Source: Nosema muscidifuracis
Taxonomy: Eukaryota > Microsporidia > Nosematidae
Direction of reading: 5' to 3'
DNA length: 64,000 bases
Assembly (NCBI GenBank): GCA_028335825.1
Contig: JAIOKI010000002.1
Coordinates: 310,001-374,000, forward strand
Part shown: in pieces, positions 38,664 to 48,516 of the stretch
Layout: each line of letters opens with the position of its first letter
Numbering within the stretch: the stretch's first letter is position 1
The notes under the pieces: generated by a model
The model's database searches: none
Told to the model about the DNA's origin: nothing
What the model saw: the letters and a program-made list of their open reading frames with translations, nothing else
Made by a program: the position numbers and the translations under genes

Positions 38664-40109
38664 ATGGAAGACATCCAGAGTTCAAAAAAGAAACACACGA
38701 AAAATAGTCAAAAAACTTATACAGAAGATTATTTGGGATTGGATTTTTCATATCAAGGGATAAAACATCTATCTCATTCATTATTTCAACTATCATTTCT
38801 TAAGGAATTAAATTTACGAGGAAATGAACTTGAAACAGTTCCCAGCGATATTTACAATCTAAAAAATTTGGAAATTCTTAATCTTAGCAAAAATAAAATA
38901 AAATATTTACCATCAAAGATTGGTAAAATGATTAATTTAAAAGAATTGTATTTATCTGATAATATGATTACAAATATACCGATGGAACTTGGATGCTTGT
39001 ATAATTGTACCATATTCGAAATTAATAATAATCCTTTGATTAGTCCGTTTAATATTTTATATAAAGATAAGAAATTGTTACAATATTGTAGAGAACATAA
39101 TTCAAATTATAATCCACCAGCTGATAGAACATGGTTAGATACAATAATTAAGAAAAAATATATTGATTCTGCATATAGTTGTGGAACTTATAATATTTTA
39201 TCAAATTTTTATGCTATGAAATTGGGATACCCACCCACTTGGATATTAAATCCTGATTACAGAAAAGAAAATATCTTACACAATATTTGTAGTTTTAATT
39301 TAGATATTTTATGTCTACAAGAAATAGAAATTTATAATTATGAAGATTTTTACAAGGACCAATTAGATCTTCGATGTGAATATGATTCAATATTTTATCC
39401 CAAAGGTAGATCAAAAAGTCTTCCTGAGTCGAAAACTGTAGACGGATGTGCTACTTTTTGGAAAAAAACCAAATTTAAGCTGATTTATAGTGAAGTCATA
39501 AATTTTTATTCTAAATTGATACAAGATAATAGATTTAATAATAATCAAGAATTAATATTTAGATATGGAAAGAAAGATAATATAGCTCTTATTACTATTT
39601 TAGAGAATCTTAGTAACAAACAAATATTAATAGTTGTAAATGTTCATTTATATTGGGATCCTGAATACAAGGATATAAAATTTGTACAGTCCATTATTTT
39701 ATTAGAAGAAATTGAAAAAATTGTTCGTAAGTTTAAAAGTCCTGGAATTCTTCTTATGGGAGATTTTAATTCACTCAAGGATTCTTCAGTTTATCATTAT
39801 ATTACGCAACGGATTTTTAACGAAGCAGATCTTGAATTTGCAAATTATGAACTTGGATTTAATCCTAAACACAATATTATTTTAAATGATGCGTATTTAA
39901 ATGAAGATAACGATTTCACGAATTTTACACCTACTTTTAAAGGTGTAATTGATTATATTTTTCATTCAGATAATTTAGAGTTGACTAGTTTACTTTCCAC
40001 AATTGAGAATGATTATTGTGAAAGAGTTGTTGGTCTTCCAAATATTCATTTTCCATCTGATCACATTTTTATAGCAGCAAAGGTTAAATTTAAAAATACA
40101 AAAAATTAA
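38664..40109 (+). CDS. CCR4: CCR4 deadenylase
   Basis: A 481-aa protein with about four N-terminal leucine-rich repeats (LKELNLRGNELETVPSDIYN and so on, residues 45-130) joined to an EEP nuclease domain. The nuclease shows CGTYNILSNFYA, DILCLQEIEIYNYEDFY, GDFNSLKDSSVY and a final FPSDHIFIAAKV, giving the Asn, Glu, Asp and His metal site. LRR plus EEP is the CCR4 (CNOT6) layout; Caf1 binds the LRRs. It shortens mRNA poly(A) tails. The Q-rich N-terminus of yeast Ccr4 is absent. CCCC is 2 bases before the ATG. Confidence 0.95.
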   Translation: MEDIQSSKKKHTKNSQKTYTEDYLGLDFSYQGIKHLSHSLFQLSFLKELNLRGNELETVPSDIYNLKNLEILNLSKNKIKYLPSKIGKMINLKELYLSDNMITNIPMELGCLYNCTIFEINNNPLISPFNILYKDKKLLQYCREHNSNYNPPADRTWLDTIIKKKYIDSAYSCGTYNILSNFYAMKLGYPPTWILNPDYRKENILHNICSFNLDILCLQEIEIYNYEDFYKDQLDLRCEYDSIFYPKGRSKSLPESKTVDGCATFWKKTKFKLIYSEVINFYSKLIQDNRFNNNQELIFRYGKKDNIALITILENLSNKQILIVVNVHLYWDPEYKDIKFVQSIILLEEIEKIVRKFKSPGILLMGDFNSLKDSSVYHYITQRIFNEADLEFANYELGFNPKHNIILNDAYLNEDNDFTNFTPTFKGVIDYIFHSDNLELTSLLSTIENDYCERVVGLPNIHFPSDHIFIAAKVKFKNTKN

Positions 40110-40450
40110 AAATTAATTTAATTAAAATAACATTTTTATATAATTAAATAAATCATAGATATTAATATTAAATGAAAGATATTAATATTAAATTATAGTT
40201 TTTTATTGATTAATATTTAATGGTAAATTTTGTAATTACTATAATTAACCAAATCATAAATATAACTAATTAAATAAATCATAGATATGTATAATTAGAT
40301 TGATCATAGATATAAATATTAAATGAAAAATATTGTTATGTCTATAATTAAATTAAAGATATAAATATTAAATGAAAAATACTGCTATGAATATAATTAA
40401 ATTAAAGATATTAATATTAAAAAAATCATAGATATTAAATTCTAGAAATA
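40110..40450. repeat. Degenerate repeats between convergent CCR4 and RPN11
   Basis: AATAAATCATAGATATTAATATTAAATGAAAGAT and TATAATTAAATTAAAGATAT units recur roughly eight times between 40130 and 40440. Confidence 0.85.
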
Positions 40451-41341
40451 TTAATCATTTTTATTGAATATAAATGAGTGAAGGGAGTACAATAGATTAT
40501 AAACAGATAGATCGTGAATATTTTTATCACATAATTCCATAAGATGTTTTTTACTATCATTTTTTCCTACCCTATACATTTCCAATTCTTTTCCAATTAA
40601 ATCTTTTTCTTCTTCAACTGTCTTAGTGTAATTATCAAGCATCTTTGATAATTTTTCTTGATCCAAATTCAAGTTAGAAAATTTCAAATTGTCCGCCCAG
40701 GTTTTCTTGTGTAGATTTAAAAGCATTCTTTCTTCAAGTTGATATTTTTTATAAGTGATATTAAATGAGTAGTAGTGTTTATTAAGACCATGTATAATAG
40801 AAATAAGTGTGGGAGTTTTAAGATATCCAATGTTACTTGTTATCTGTCTTGGTTCTTGTCCTATAATTCCAAGAGAATTTCCAATTGTTCTAAATGCATC
40901 AATAACGACTTTTCCTTTTACACTTTGTATTGGATCAATAACTACAGCCACTGATCTTTTACAAAGTTTTTCAAAACTCTGCTGTGTGCTTATATCAGTA
41001 CTACTTAGCCAACAACCAAATCCAGGGTGACTGTGATACCATCCTACGACTGATTCATGTCTACCTGTAGCTTTAAGAATATCCATCATTTTAGTTTGAA
41101 AAACTGGATCAACAGCTTCTACTGTAACACCAGTTCCAGTCTGTGGCATAGCAAATACGTCAACAACCTTAACTGTATATTCATCTACAAATTCACCAAG
41201 CATAAGTCCCATAACTTCCATAGGAACCCCAGATCTACCATGTTTTAACATTTTAATTAATGCTAATGAAGAAATTTGAACTGTTTCTGAAGTATCTGCA
41301 TTGGGTTCTGTAGATTGTTGTCCTAAAAAATCAGAATACAT
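40451..41341 (-). CDS. RPN11: 26S proteasome deubiquitinase RPN11
   Basis: A 296-aa JAMM protease, close to the usual 306-310 aa. It has [53 protein letters not shown] and the catalytic [18 protein letters not shown] (H-x-H-x7-S-x2-D zinc site). It removes ubiquitin chains as substrates enter the 20S core. CCCC lies 2 bases before the ATG. It follows PNO1 on the same strand with a 24-bp gap. Confidence 0.98.
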   Translation of the reverse strand: MYSDFLGQQSTEPNADTSETVQISSLALIKMLKHGRSGVPMEVMGLMLGEFVDEYTVKVVDVFAMPQTGTGVTVEAVDPVFQTKMMDILKATGRHESVVGWYHSHPGFGCWLSSTDISTQQSFEKLCKRSVAVVIDPIQSVKGKVVIDAFRTIGNSLGIIGQEPRQITSNIGYLKTPTLISIIHGLNKHYYSFNITYKKYQLEERMLLNLHKKTWADNLKFSNLNLDQEKLSKMLDNYTKTVEEEKDLIGKELEMYRVGKNDSKKHLMELCDKNIHDLSVYNLLYSLHSFIFNKND

Positions 41342-41365
41342 TTGGGGTAGAAAAAATTTAATTTT

Positions 41366-41950
41366 TTATTGTTTTCTCTCTAGTTCATTATAAATTGTCT
41401 GTATAGATCCATAACTATCCTTGATTTTTGTTCTAATATTTCTCAATCTTGTATAAATAGTTCCAGGTTGTGATCCCATAATTAATCTACAATATGAATC
41501 TCTAGCTATTCTTGTATTTTCAGTTGGTCCTAATAAATAAACTTCTGAATCTTTTATAAGCGATTTACATCTAGAAAGTGTCTCTATAGTAGTCTTAGTC
41601 TTTCCATCTCTTCCTATCATTCTTCCAATAGCTCTTTCAATATGCAAATTCTTCAAAATTTTAACTTCATGAATATTAAAATTATCTAAAAAAACATCTG
41701 GAAATTTTAATATAGCCATAGAATCTTCTATACTAAATCCAATAATAATAGCTTTTACAAATTGTTCTACACGATTTAAATATGAATTATCTTCAGTAAG
41801 TTCACATGTTCTAATATCAATTTGCTTTTTTATGAAATTCATTCGTACTTGTATTTTTGCCAATTCTACTATTGGTGTATAAATCTTTAACCATTCTGTT
41901 TTTATTAATCCCATTTTGTATGCTGGAATATCAATACTTCGTCCTTGCAT
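41366..41950 (-). CDS. PNO1: Pre-rRNA KH protein PNO1/DIM2
   Basis: A 194-aa KH-domain protein. YTPIVELAKIQVRMNFIKK, then DIRTCELTEDNSYLNRVEQF and VKAIIIGFSIEDSMAIL match Pno1, followed by the KH part HIERAIGRMIGRDGKTKTTI, VYLLGPTENTRIARDSYCRL and IMGSQPGTIYTRLR. It binds the 3' end of 18S pre-rRNA in 90S and pre-40S particles. Yeast Dim2 is about 274 aa; the N-terminal extension is missing. Its start is 47 bp from that of CDC73, so the two share a promoter region. Confidence 0.95.
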   Translation of the reverse strand: MQGRSIDIPAYKMGLIKTEWLKIYTPIVELAKIQVRMNFIKKQIDIRTCELTEDNSYLNRVEQFVKAIIIGFSIEDSMAILKFPDVFLDNFNIHEVKILKNLHIERAIGRMIGRDGKTKTTIETLSRCKSLIKDSEVYLLGPTENTRIARDSYCRLIMGSQPGTIYTRLRNIRTKIKDSYGSIQTIYNELERKQ

Positions 41951-41997
41951 CGTTAATGAAGGACTAAATTTAAAAAAAAATTATAAATTTTATCCAT

Positions 41998-42828
41998 ATG
42001 GAAATATTAAAAGAAATTCTGAATAATCCAAAATGTACAACAATATCAGATTCAAAGATTAAAATTGGATCAAAAGAATATGAAAAGTCTGTTGAATATT
42101 CTTTTGAAGGAACTACAAAATCAAATTATTCGTTAGAACAATTGGCTTTTTTTTTATGTAACAGACATTTGAAATACACTCAATATCTTAGAGAATGTAA
42201 AAATAAAGGAGTTCCTTCAATATTTTATTCTGATCAGAATATAATATTAGAAGAACTTGAAAAAGTAGAGGAAGTAGAAAATAAAGCTTTTTATGATCTA
42301 CCAGAATCTCGATATATCAGTAAACATAATTATCAATGGTTAGAAGAAATAATACTGGAAAAACCAGAAGAAATTGTAAAATCTAAAATAACTGAAAAAT
42401 ATAAAATTATTGTATCAGCTTCATTAACAGCTACTGTAAATTTGAATAATATTAAGATTCTTCTTAATACAGGATATCTTGAGAAGCAAAAAGATCTTGT
42501 ATTTGATAAAACTGAATTTAATATAGAAGATCACACTTTTGTAGCAGAAGAAGATGTTAAAAATTGGACTTCTGATGATTGGAATATGCTCGTGGGAATA
42601 TTTTGTGATGGAAGTGAATGGCAAATTAAGGAATGGGGTATTGGTGATGTAGCAAGTTTATTTTACAAAGTTCCAACTTTTTATATTATAAATGATACTT
42701 CATCTGTAAAAAATGAAATGAGTGGATATAACGTTAAGAAGATTATTGCTACTAATAATAAATTAAAAAACGAAGATTATAAAATGATGTGGAAAATGAT
42801 AAATGAATATATCAAAAGCAGAAATTAA
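41998..42828 (+). CDS. CDC73: PAF1-complex subunit CDC73 (parafibromin)
   Basis: A 276-aa protein. The C-terminal Ras-like domain is the best match: WTSDDWNMLVGIFCDGSEWQ followed by IKEWGIGDVASLFYKVPTFY fits the CDC73 pattern (DW.+VV.VFV.G..WQFK.W......+F.K+..F.+). The N-terminal part (LKEILNNPKCTT... SNYSLEQLAFFLCNRHLKYTQY) fits the family's start (+PL..LR... ; A.FL......Y..Y). It ties elongating RNA polymerase II to chromatin marks. Yeast Cdc73 is 393 aa, so this copy is trimmed. CC only, not CCC, precedes the ATG. Confidence 0.85.
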   Translation: MEILKEILNNPKCTTISDSKIKIGSKEYEKSVEYSFEGTTKSNYSLEQLAFFLCNRHLKYTQYLRECKNKGVPSIFYSDQNIILEELEKVEEVENKAFYDLPESRYISKHNYQWLEEIILEKPEEIVKSKITEKYKIIVSASLTATVNLNNIKILLNTGYLEKQKDLVFDKTEFNIEDHTFVAEEDVKNWTSDDWNMLVGIFCDGSEWQIKEWGIGDVASLFYKVPTFYIINDTSSVKNEMSGYNVKKIIATNNKLKNEDYKMMWKMINEYIKSRN

Positions 42829-42838
42829 AATGACAAAT

Positions 42839-45046
42839 TTAATCATTTTTTTCAGTGTTCTCGGGTTTAATTTTTTCGTTAAACACATGGTTAACACTTT
42901 TACAAAGTATTTCGGGAGTTACAAAATTGCAATATTTTAAAAGTTCTCGTTTTGTTCTGACGATAGAATGATATAACACATATTTAGCATTTTTCATATA
43001 CAAACTGCTTGAATTGTGAATAAAACATTCCGTCTCTTTAAAAACAGTAAAATAAGCATTTTCTTTTATCTTAGCTATATTCATAAAATATCCACAAGAA
43101 AAAGCTTCTATGATTCTCATTTCATTGGAAGATTTCTTAATTTTAAACATTTTATAAAGTTGTTCTTTAATAAGCTTTGCTTGCCACATATTCTTTAAAT
43201 TGAGATATTGTGCTTTGAGAAATTTGTAACTAAAATGATCTTTTTCCCAAGCACGATAAATGTTTAATAACATAAAAAAGTCTCCTCGGTTATCAAACCA
43301 AGATTTTTTCGATGCAGTAAATTTCTTAAAAAATTTACTGTCTTTTTTTACATCAGAATGTATTTGATCAACAGTAAGCATAGCAGCTATAGTTGCTACA
43401 TCATCAAAACATCCAAAATCAATAGATTTGATTAGAGTAACTGCTAATTTTGGATCTAATGGTATATTACATAACTTCCTACCAAGTTGTGTAATATTTC
43501 CTACATTATCAACAGCTTTTACTAAAAATAAATATTCCAGTGCGTCGTTAATCGATTCAAGCCTGGGTAAATCAATCATTTCAAATTTATTTAAATCTGA
43601 AATGCCAAGAGATTTTATAGTTAAAATTCCGTTACAAACGTTTGTAGTTAATATTTCAGGTAAAGTATAATCAGTCATTTTCATATATTCGTCTTTAGTA
43701 TAAATTCTAAAAACTTTTCCAGGTCTAGTTCTTCCTGCTCTTCCACTTCTCTGTCTAGCTTGTGCTTTACTAATCATTACAATTTCTAAAATATCCATTC
43801 CAAGATTATTAGCATGTCTCATCTGTTTGACTCTACCTGAATCAACAACATACACAATATTTTCTATAGTAACTGAAGTTTCACAAATATTTGTAGATAA
43901 AATAATTTTTCTTTGATCAGTCTTTTTAAATATTAATTCTTGATCTTCAGCAGACATAGCACTGTACATCATAAAAATTTTACACTTTTTTGGATCTATA
44001 AATCCTTGCAATATGCCATAAGCTTCTTTAATATCTTCTTGACCTGTCAAAAATACCAAAATATCTCCTTCTTTTTCGGTATTTTCCAATTGAATTACTG
44101 TTTTTATGGTTTCTGTAAACCATTCTTCGTTATTATAATTTTTTAAGTAGTAGTTTTGAAGTGGATGAACTTTGTGTTTAATATCAATAAAAGGACAATT
44201 AAAAAATTCAATAAACTTTTCAGTAGCTAAAGTAGCACTCATAAGCACAATTTTAATATTTGATTTACGTTTGATTAGCATTTTACAGAAACCTAACAAT
44301 ATATCAATATTAATTGTTCTTTCATGTGCTTCGTCTATAATCAAACAATCATAATTTTTCAAATCACCCGTTTGAATAATTTCACGTAATAAAATTCCAT
44401 CAGTTACGTATTTTAATTTTGTATTTTTACTTGAACAATCATCAAATCGTACTGAGTAGCCAACAAGATCACCAATATTTGTGTTCATATCTTTAGCGAC
44501 TTTTTTACTCACAGATATAGCAGCTATTCGTCGTGGTTGTGTACAAACTATAGATTTATATTTTTTTAAAAGATATTTAGGTATTTTTGTTGTTTTACCA
44601 CAACCTGTATCTCCTTGTACAAGAATTATCCCTTTTTCTTCCAACAATTCAAATATTAAATCCATTTTAGATTCCACAGAATCTTCTTGATTAAAATTAA
44701 GATCACAATTATTGTTTAAAAAGTTCAAAATTTCTGTATCCTCGTTTAAATCTTTTTCTTTTATTTCTATCTTGTTTACATATAAATTTGAAGGTATCTT
44801 TTTGTTAATTATAGTATTAGAATTTAGTTCAATAAATTCATCAATATAAGTTTCATTATCTTGTATTAATTGTAAATCATGATTTAGTATTTTATATATT
44901 TCCATATAAATATCATCTTCAACATAATTTTTTAGTTCATCAGTTTTATTTTTATCAATAAGGTCGCATATCATATAAAGCATATTATTTGAATAAATAA
45001 CTTTTTTATCTTCAAAAAGTTTTTTAATAGCTTCCATGTATTCCAT
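42839..45046 (-). CDS. DEAH-box RNA helicase, Prp2/16/22/43 group
   Basis: A 735-aa helicase. Motif I GDTGCGKTTKIPK, Ia TQPRRIAAISV, II IIDEAHERTINIDILLG, III SATLATEKF, IV FLTGQEDI, V STNICETSVTIENIVYVVDSG, VI QARQRSGRAGRTRPGK. The winged-helix, ratchet and OB domains follow (FSCGYFMNIAKI, YVLYHSIVRTKRELL). The tail is closest to Prp22/DHX8, but without the S1 domain I leave the member open; Prp43 or a ribosome-assembly DEAH protein are alternatives. If the organism splices, it would act there. CCCC lies 9 bases before the ATG. Confidence 0.9.
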   Translation of the reverse strand: MEYMEAIKKLFEDKKVIYSNNMLYMICDLIDKNKTDELKNYVEDDIYMEIYKILNHDLQLIQDNETYIDEFIELNSNTIINKKIPSNLYVNKIEIKEKDLNEDTEILNFLNNNCDLNFNQEDSVESKMDLIFELLEEKGIILVQGDTGCGKTTKIPKYLLKKYKSIVCTQPRRIAAISVSKKVAKDMNTNIGDLVGYSVRFDDCSSKNTKLKYVTDGILLREIIQTGDLKNYDCLIIDEAHERTINIDILLGFCKMLIKRKSNIKIVLMSATLATEKFIEFFNCPFIDIKHKVHPLQNYYLKNYNNEEWFTETIKTVIQLENTEKEGDILVFLTGQEDIKEAYGILQGFIDPKKCKIFMMYSAMSAEDQELIFKKTDQRKIILSTNICETSVTIENIVYVVDSGRVKQMRHANNLGMDILEIVMISKAQARQRSGRAGRTRPGKVFRIYTKDEYMKMTDYTLPEILTTNVCNGILTIKSLGISDLNKFEMIDLPRLESINDALEYLFLVKAVDNVGNITQLGRKLCNIPLDPKLAVTLIKSIDFGCFDDVATIAAMLTVDQIHSDVKKDSKFFKKFTASKKSWFDNRGDFFMLLNIYRAWEKDHFSYKFLKAQYLNLKNMWQAKLIKEQLYKMFKIKKSSNEMRIIEAFSCGYFMNIAKIKENAYFTVFKETECFIHNSSSLYMKNAKYVLYHSIVRTKRELLKYCNFVTPEILCKSVNHVFNEKIKPENTEKND

Positions 45047-45049
45047 GTG

Positions 45050-45720
45050 TATTTGGGGTTTATAAAAATTAGATAAAAATATTGTATTTTCTTTATATAT
45101 TTAATTGTGACTATCTTATATTTTACAAAAATTAGATAAAAATATTGTATTTTCTTTATATATTTAATTTGTGACTATCAATGTCTTATAAAAATTAGAT
45201 AAAAACACCGTATTTACGGATTTTAAATATTTATGTTTTGAACTATGGGATTCTTTTGTAAAAGTCAAAAGCTCGTTCTTAAAGTCCAAACAGGGGTGAA
45301 AAATTCTTAAAAAATTATAGCATAAAATAAATTTTATTTATTTAAGCAGAAGATTATATTTAATTAAATGTTTTATAGTTAGATATATTTAAGTAGAATA
45401 TTATGTAGATAATATTTAAAAAGATAATATATATTTACTAAGTATTTAAAAAACAAATATATAATTACTAAGTATTTAAAAGACAAATATATAATTACTA
45501 AATATTAAAAAACAAATACTTAATTACTAAGTATTTAAAAGACAATTACATAATTACTAAATATTTAAGAAGATAATATATATTTACTAAGTATTTAAAA
45601 AACAAATACTTAATTACTAAATATTTAAGAAAATATATTTATGAAATTATTGAGAATGTATATTTTTAAATATTACTAGGTAAATATTATCTTCCATGTA
45701 GAAGATCAAAATATTTAACC
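45050..45720. repeat. Two repeat fields with a GC-richer island between them
   Basis: AAAAATTAGATAAAAATATTGTATTTTCTTTATATATTTAAT is present at 45066 and 45127 and partly at 45189. From 45400 to 45630, AAGTATTTAAAAGACAAATATATAATTACTA units of about 31 bp repeat seven times. Between them, 45236-45298 is richer in GC (CTATGGGATTC ... CAAACAGGGGTG) and could be a small RNA, but no boxes are recognisable. Confidence 0.8.
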
Positions 45721-45724
45721 CCAA

Positions 45725-46702
45725 ATGATAAATCTTAATAATTTTAAAAATCAAGAAGATCATGAGAAGATACTCAATCTTGAAAGTTCTGATATTAATT
45801 CATACAAAGCAGTAGCTTGTATACATCTTGGAAAATATGAAGAAGGTTTAAAATATTGTAATAAGAATTCTTATGAAGCAGCTTATATATATTACAAACT
45901 TAGAAAATACAAGAAGGGATTAAAAATATGTAATAAGAATTCTGGAGAGAAATGGGATGTATTAACTTCACAAATCTTATTTTGTTTAGGATATTATAAT
46001 AAAGCATATGAGTATTTAAATAAACTTCCTAAAGATGATGAGATTGTAGTAAATTTACAAGCTATGAAAAGTATGGGAATTCTTACAGATAAAGTCAGTA
46101 AAGTACCTGGACATAGTCTTTATATTAAAAAAAGGGAGGATAATATGATGTATGAAAAATTAGATAATTATAAATTTCAAGCTTCAGATTTAAACACAGA
46201 ATTTTTATTTAATAAGTCTTTTGAAGTAGCTGATGACAAAAATGAATATCTTTCTGTACTTAAAAAATTATCAGATCAATTTCATAATTTAGAAAATAAC
46301 ATGTTTAAAAAACAAGTATTAAATATTGAAGGATCTTTTGATGAAATCGATCAAGATGAATTAACTAAAACTCAAAAGAATATTTTAAATTATAATATGG
46401 GTAAGGTAGAGAATATTGGTAATACTCTACATTTCTTATCAAATTATAAGAAAGATTTATCAGATAACGAATATAAATGGATTGAATATGTTAAATTAAA
46501 TAATTGGAAGATTAATTGGAATGAAATACCTGATACAACAGAAAATTTACTTATTCTTAGAATTCTAACAGGATTAATTAATAAAAATATGAAGATTGAA
46601 AATATTAAAAAAATTACTGATAGGATAGAAAATGAAGATATAAAGAAAAAGATTTATGAACTAATAAATTTCAATGGAGATGTAGAGGTACTCAATAAAT
46701 AA
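45725..46702 (+). CDS. SRP72: Signal recognition particle subunit SRP72
   Basis: A 325-aa protein of tandem TPR-like helices. SYKAVACIHLGKYEEGLKYC followed by NSYEAAYIYYKLRKYKKGLK and QILFCLGYYNKAYEYLNKL match the N-terminal TPR array of SRP72, with its FEKAYC.YRL... and LYGQVLYRLERYDE.L equivalents. The C-terminal RNA-binding region of larger homologues (yeast 640 aa) is missing or reduced. CCCC lies 3 bases before the ATG. A generic TPR protein remains possible. Confidence 0.7.
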   Translation: MINLNNFKNQEDHEKILNLESSDINSYKAVACIHLGKYEEGLKYCNKNSYEAAYIYYKLRKYKKGLKICNKNSGEKWDVLTSQILFCLGYYNKAYEYLNKLPKDDEIVVNLQAMKSMGILTDKVSKVPGHSLYIKKREDNMMYEKLDNYKFQASDLNTEFLFNKSFEVADDKNEYLSVLKKLSDQFHNLENNMFKKQVLNIEGSFDEIDQDELTKTQKNILNYNMGKVENIGNTLHFLSNYKKDLSDNEYKWIEYVKLNNWKINWNEIPDTTENLLILRILTGLINKNMKIENIKKITDRIENEDIKKKIYELINFNGDVEVLNK

Positions 46703-47185
46703 ATATTTTGGTGATTATTTAAGAATTTTTGTTAAGAGTTTCCTATTTGTTATTTAAGAATTTCCTATTTATTTTTTAAGAATTTTTGTTAAGAATTTCT
46801 TATTTGTTATTTAAGAGTTTGTTATTTAAGAATTTTTGTTAAGAGTTTCTTATTTGTTATTTAAGATTTTTTTATTTGAAATTTAAGATTTTTTTATTTG
46901 TTATTTAAGAGTTTCTTTATTTTGATATTTTAATAATTTCATTTATACTATAAAAAATTTATTGTCAAGAATTTCTTGTTGTTTTTTTCTATTTAAAAAA
47001 TTTTCTATCTAAGAATTTCTTTATTTTGATATTTAAGAAATACTTATTTATTAAATAAAAAATGAAATACTTAAATTTAACCTGTTTTACTTTACTAACT
47101 AATCATTTATTTGATATTCTACAAGTTATAAACAAAATACATTTTTTTTCATTTTTGTTTATATTAATTATCCTTATTTCAAAAC
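46703..47185. repeat. Degenerate repeats between SRP72 and GMPP
   Basis: TTATTTAAGAATTTTTGTTAAGAGTTTC and TTTCTTATTTGTTATTTAAG units recur about eight times between 46725 and 46925. The remaining 250 bp before the GMPP start is AT-rich and featureless. Confidence 0.82.
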
Positions 47186-48163
47186 ATGCCTCATTCATTA
47201 AAAAACCTTAAAGCTGTTATACTTGTAGGAGGGTATGGAAAAAGATTACGACCTTTAACATATACACTTCCTAAACCTTTAGTCCCTTTTATAAATAAAC
47301 CAATACTTGAACATCAGATTAAAGCTTTAGTTAAAGCAGGAGTTAAAGAAATAATTTTAGCTTTAAATTATTATTCTGATCTTATCATAGAAAATGTAAG
47401 AAGATATGAAAAAATTTATAATATATCTATAATATATTCTAAAGAAGATACTGTTTTAGGAACAGCGGGTCCTTTAGCTTTAGCAAGGAAATATCTTGAA
47501 GGTAATTTTTATGTATTAAATAGTGATGTAATATGTGATTATCCTTTAGAAGATATGATGAAGTATCATATAAGTCATAATAAAGAAGCTACTATGCTCA
47601 CTACAAATGTAAATGATCCTTCTAGATATGGTATAGTAGTTACATATGATAAATCTAATATAGTAAAAAGTTTTATTGAAAAACCAAAGGAATCTAAAAT
47701 AACAAGAATAAATGCTGGTATTTATATTTTTAATGAATCAATATTGAATCGTATAATTATTAAAGAATGTTCTTTAGAAAGAGAAATATTTCCACAAATT
47801 GTTAAAGAAAATTCTTTATTAATTTATTCATTAGAAGGATTTTGGATGGACATTGGTCAAATTAAGGATTATTTAATAGGACAGAAGATGTATTTAAAAA
47901 AATATAACGAATCAAATTCAAATATAAATTATGAATATAATTATGTAATAGGTAAGGATGTTATTATAGGAGAAAATGTTTTTATAGAAAATTCTGCTAT
48001 ATTTGATAATGTAATTATAGGTGATAATGTAATAATTAAAGATTCTATTATAGGATGGAATTCTGAAATAAAAGATGGAGCAAAAATTATTAATGGAAGT
48101 GTAATAGGTAATTCTGTAAATGTATCAGAAAATTGTGTACTTGATAGTACTCTTTTAAGATAG
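47186..48163 (+). CDS. PSA1: GDP-mannose pyrophosphorylase
   Basis: A 325-aa nucleotidyltransferase. VILVGGYGKRLRPLTYTLPK and PLVPFINKPILEHQI form the signature loop, YVLNSDVICDYPLEDMM the metal site, and FWMDIGQIKDYLIGQKMYL the sugar-binding end. A left-handed beta-helix of hexapeptides (VIGKDVIIGENVFIENSA and so on) follows. It makes GDP-mannose for GPI anchors, O-mannosylation and dolichol-linked sugars. At 325 aa it is about 35 residues short of yeast Psa1, missing the last helix turns. No CCC motif. Confidence 0.95.
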   Translation: MPHSLKNLKAVILVGGYGKRLRPLTYTLPKPLVPFINKPILEHQIKALVKAGVKEIILALNYYSDLIIENVRRYEKIYNISIIYSKEDTVLGTAGPLALARKYLEGNFYVLNSDVICDYPLEDMMKYHISHNKEATMLTTNVNDPSRYGIVVTYDKSNIVKSFIEKPKESKITRINAGIYIFNESILNRIIIKECSLEREIFPQIVKENSLLIYSLEGFWMDIGQIKDYLIGQKMYLKKYNESNSNINYEYNYVIGKDVIIGENVFIENSAIFDNVIIGDNVIIKDSIIGWNSEIKDGAKIINGSVIGNSVNVSENCVLDSTLLR

Positions 48164-48354
48164 TAGAGTTGTAAATAAATTTTTAATATAATAACACGTC
48201 ATTGCATAAATTTGTTTGTTTTTCTATTTATTTATTTTATAGCATAAATTAATATTTTATTGATTTTCTGAAATAAAAAAAATAATGCAATAATTGGTGA
48301 AATCTAATATCATGTTCATTATTTTATTAGAAAGGATTATCTTAAATGCAATAA

Positions 48355-48516
48355 TCAACATACTTTTTATTTTCTCATATATTTATCAATCATTACTTTT
48401 CATTTTCCCATATATTTATCAATCATTTACTTTTTATTTTCTCATATATTTATTAATAATCATCTACTTTTCATTTTCTCATATATTTATTAATAATTTA
48501 CTTTTTATTTTCCCAT
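48355..48516. repeat. Tandem repeat abutting the SAC1 start
   Basis: CATATATTTATCAATCATTTACTTTTTATTTTC-like units of about 35-38 bp repeat four times and end exactly at the CCC-ATG of SAC1, so the gene's start motif CCCATATG is itself inside the last unit (earlier units also read CCCATATATTTA). Confidence 0.9.
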
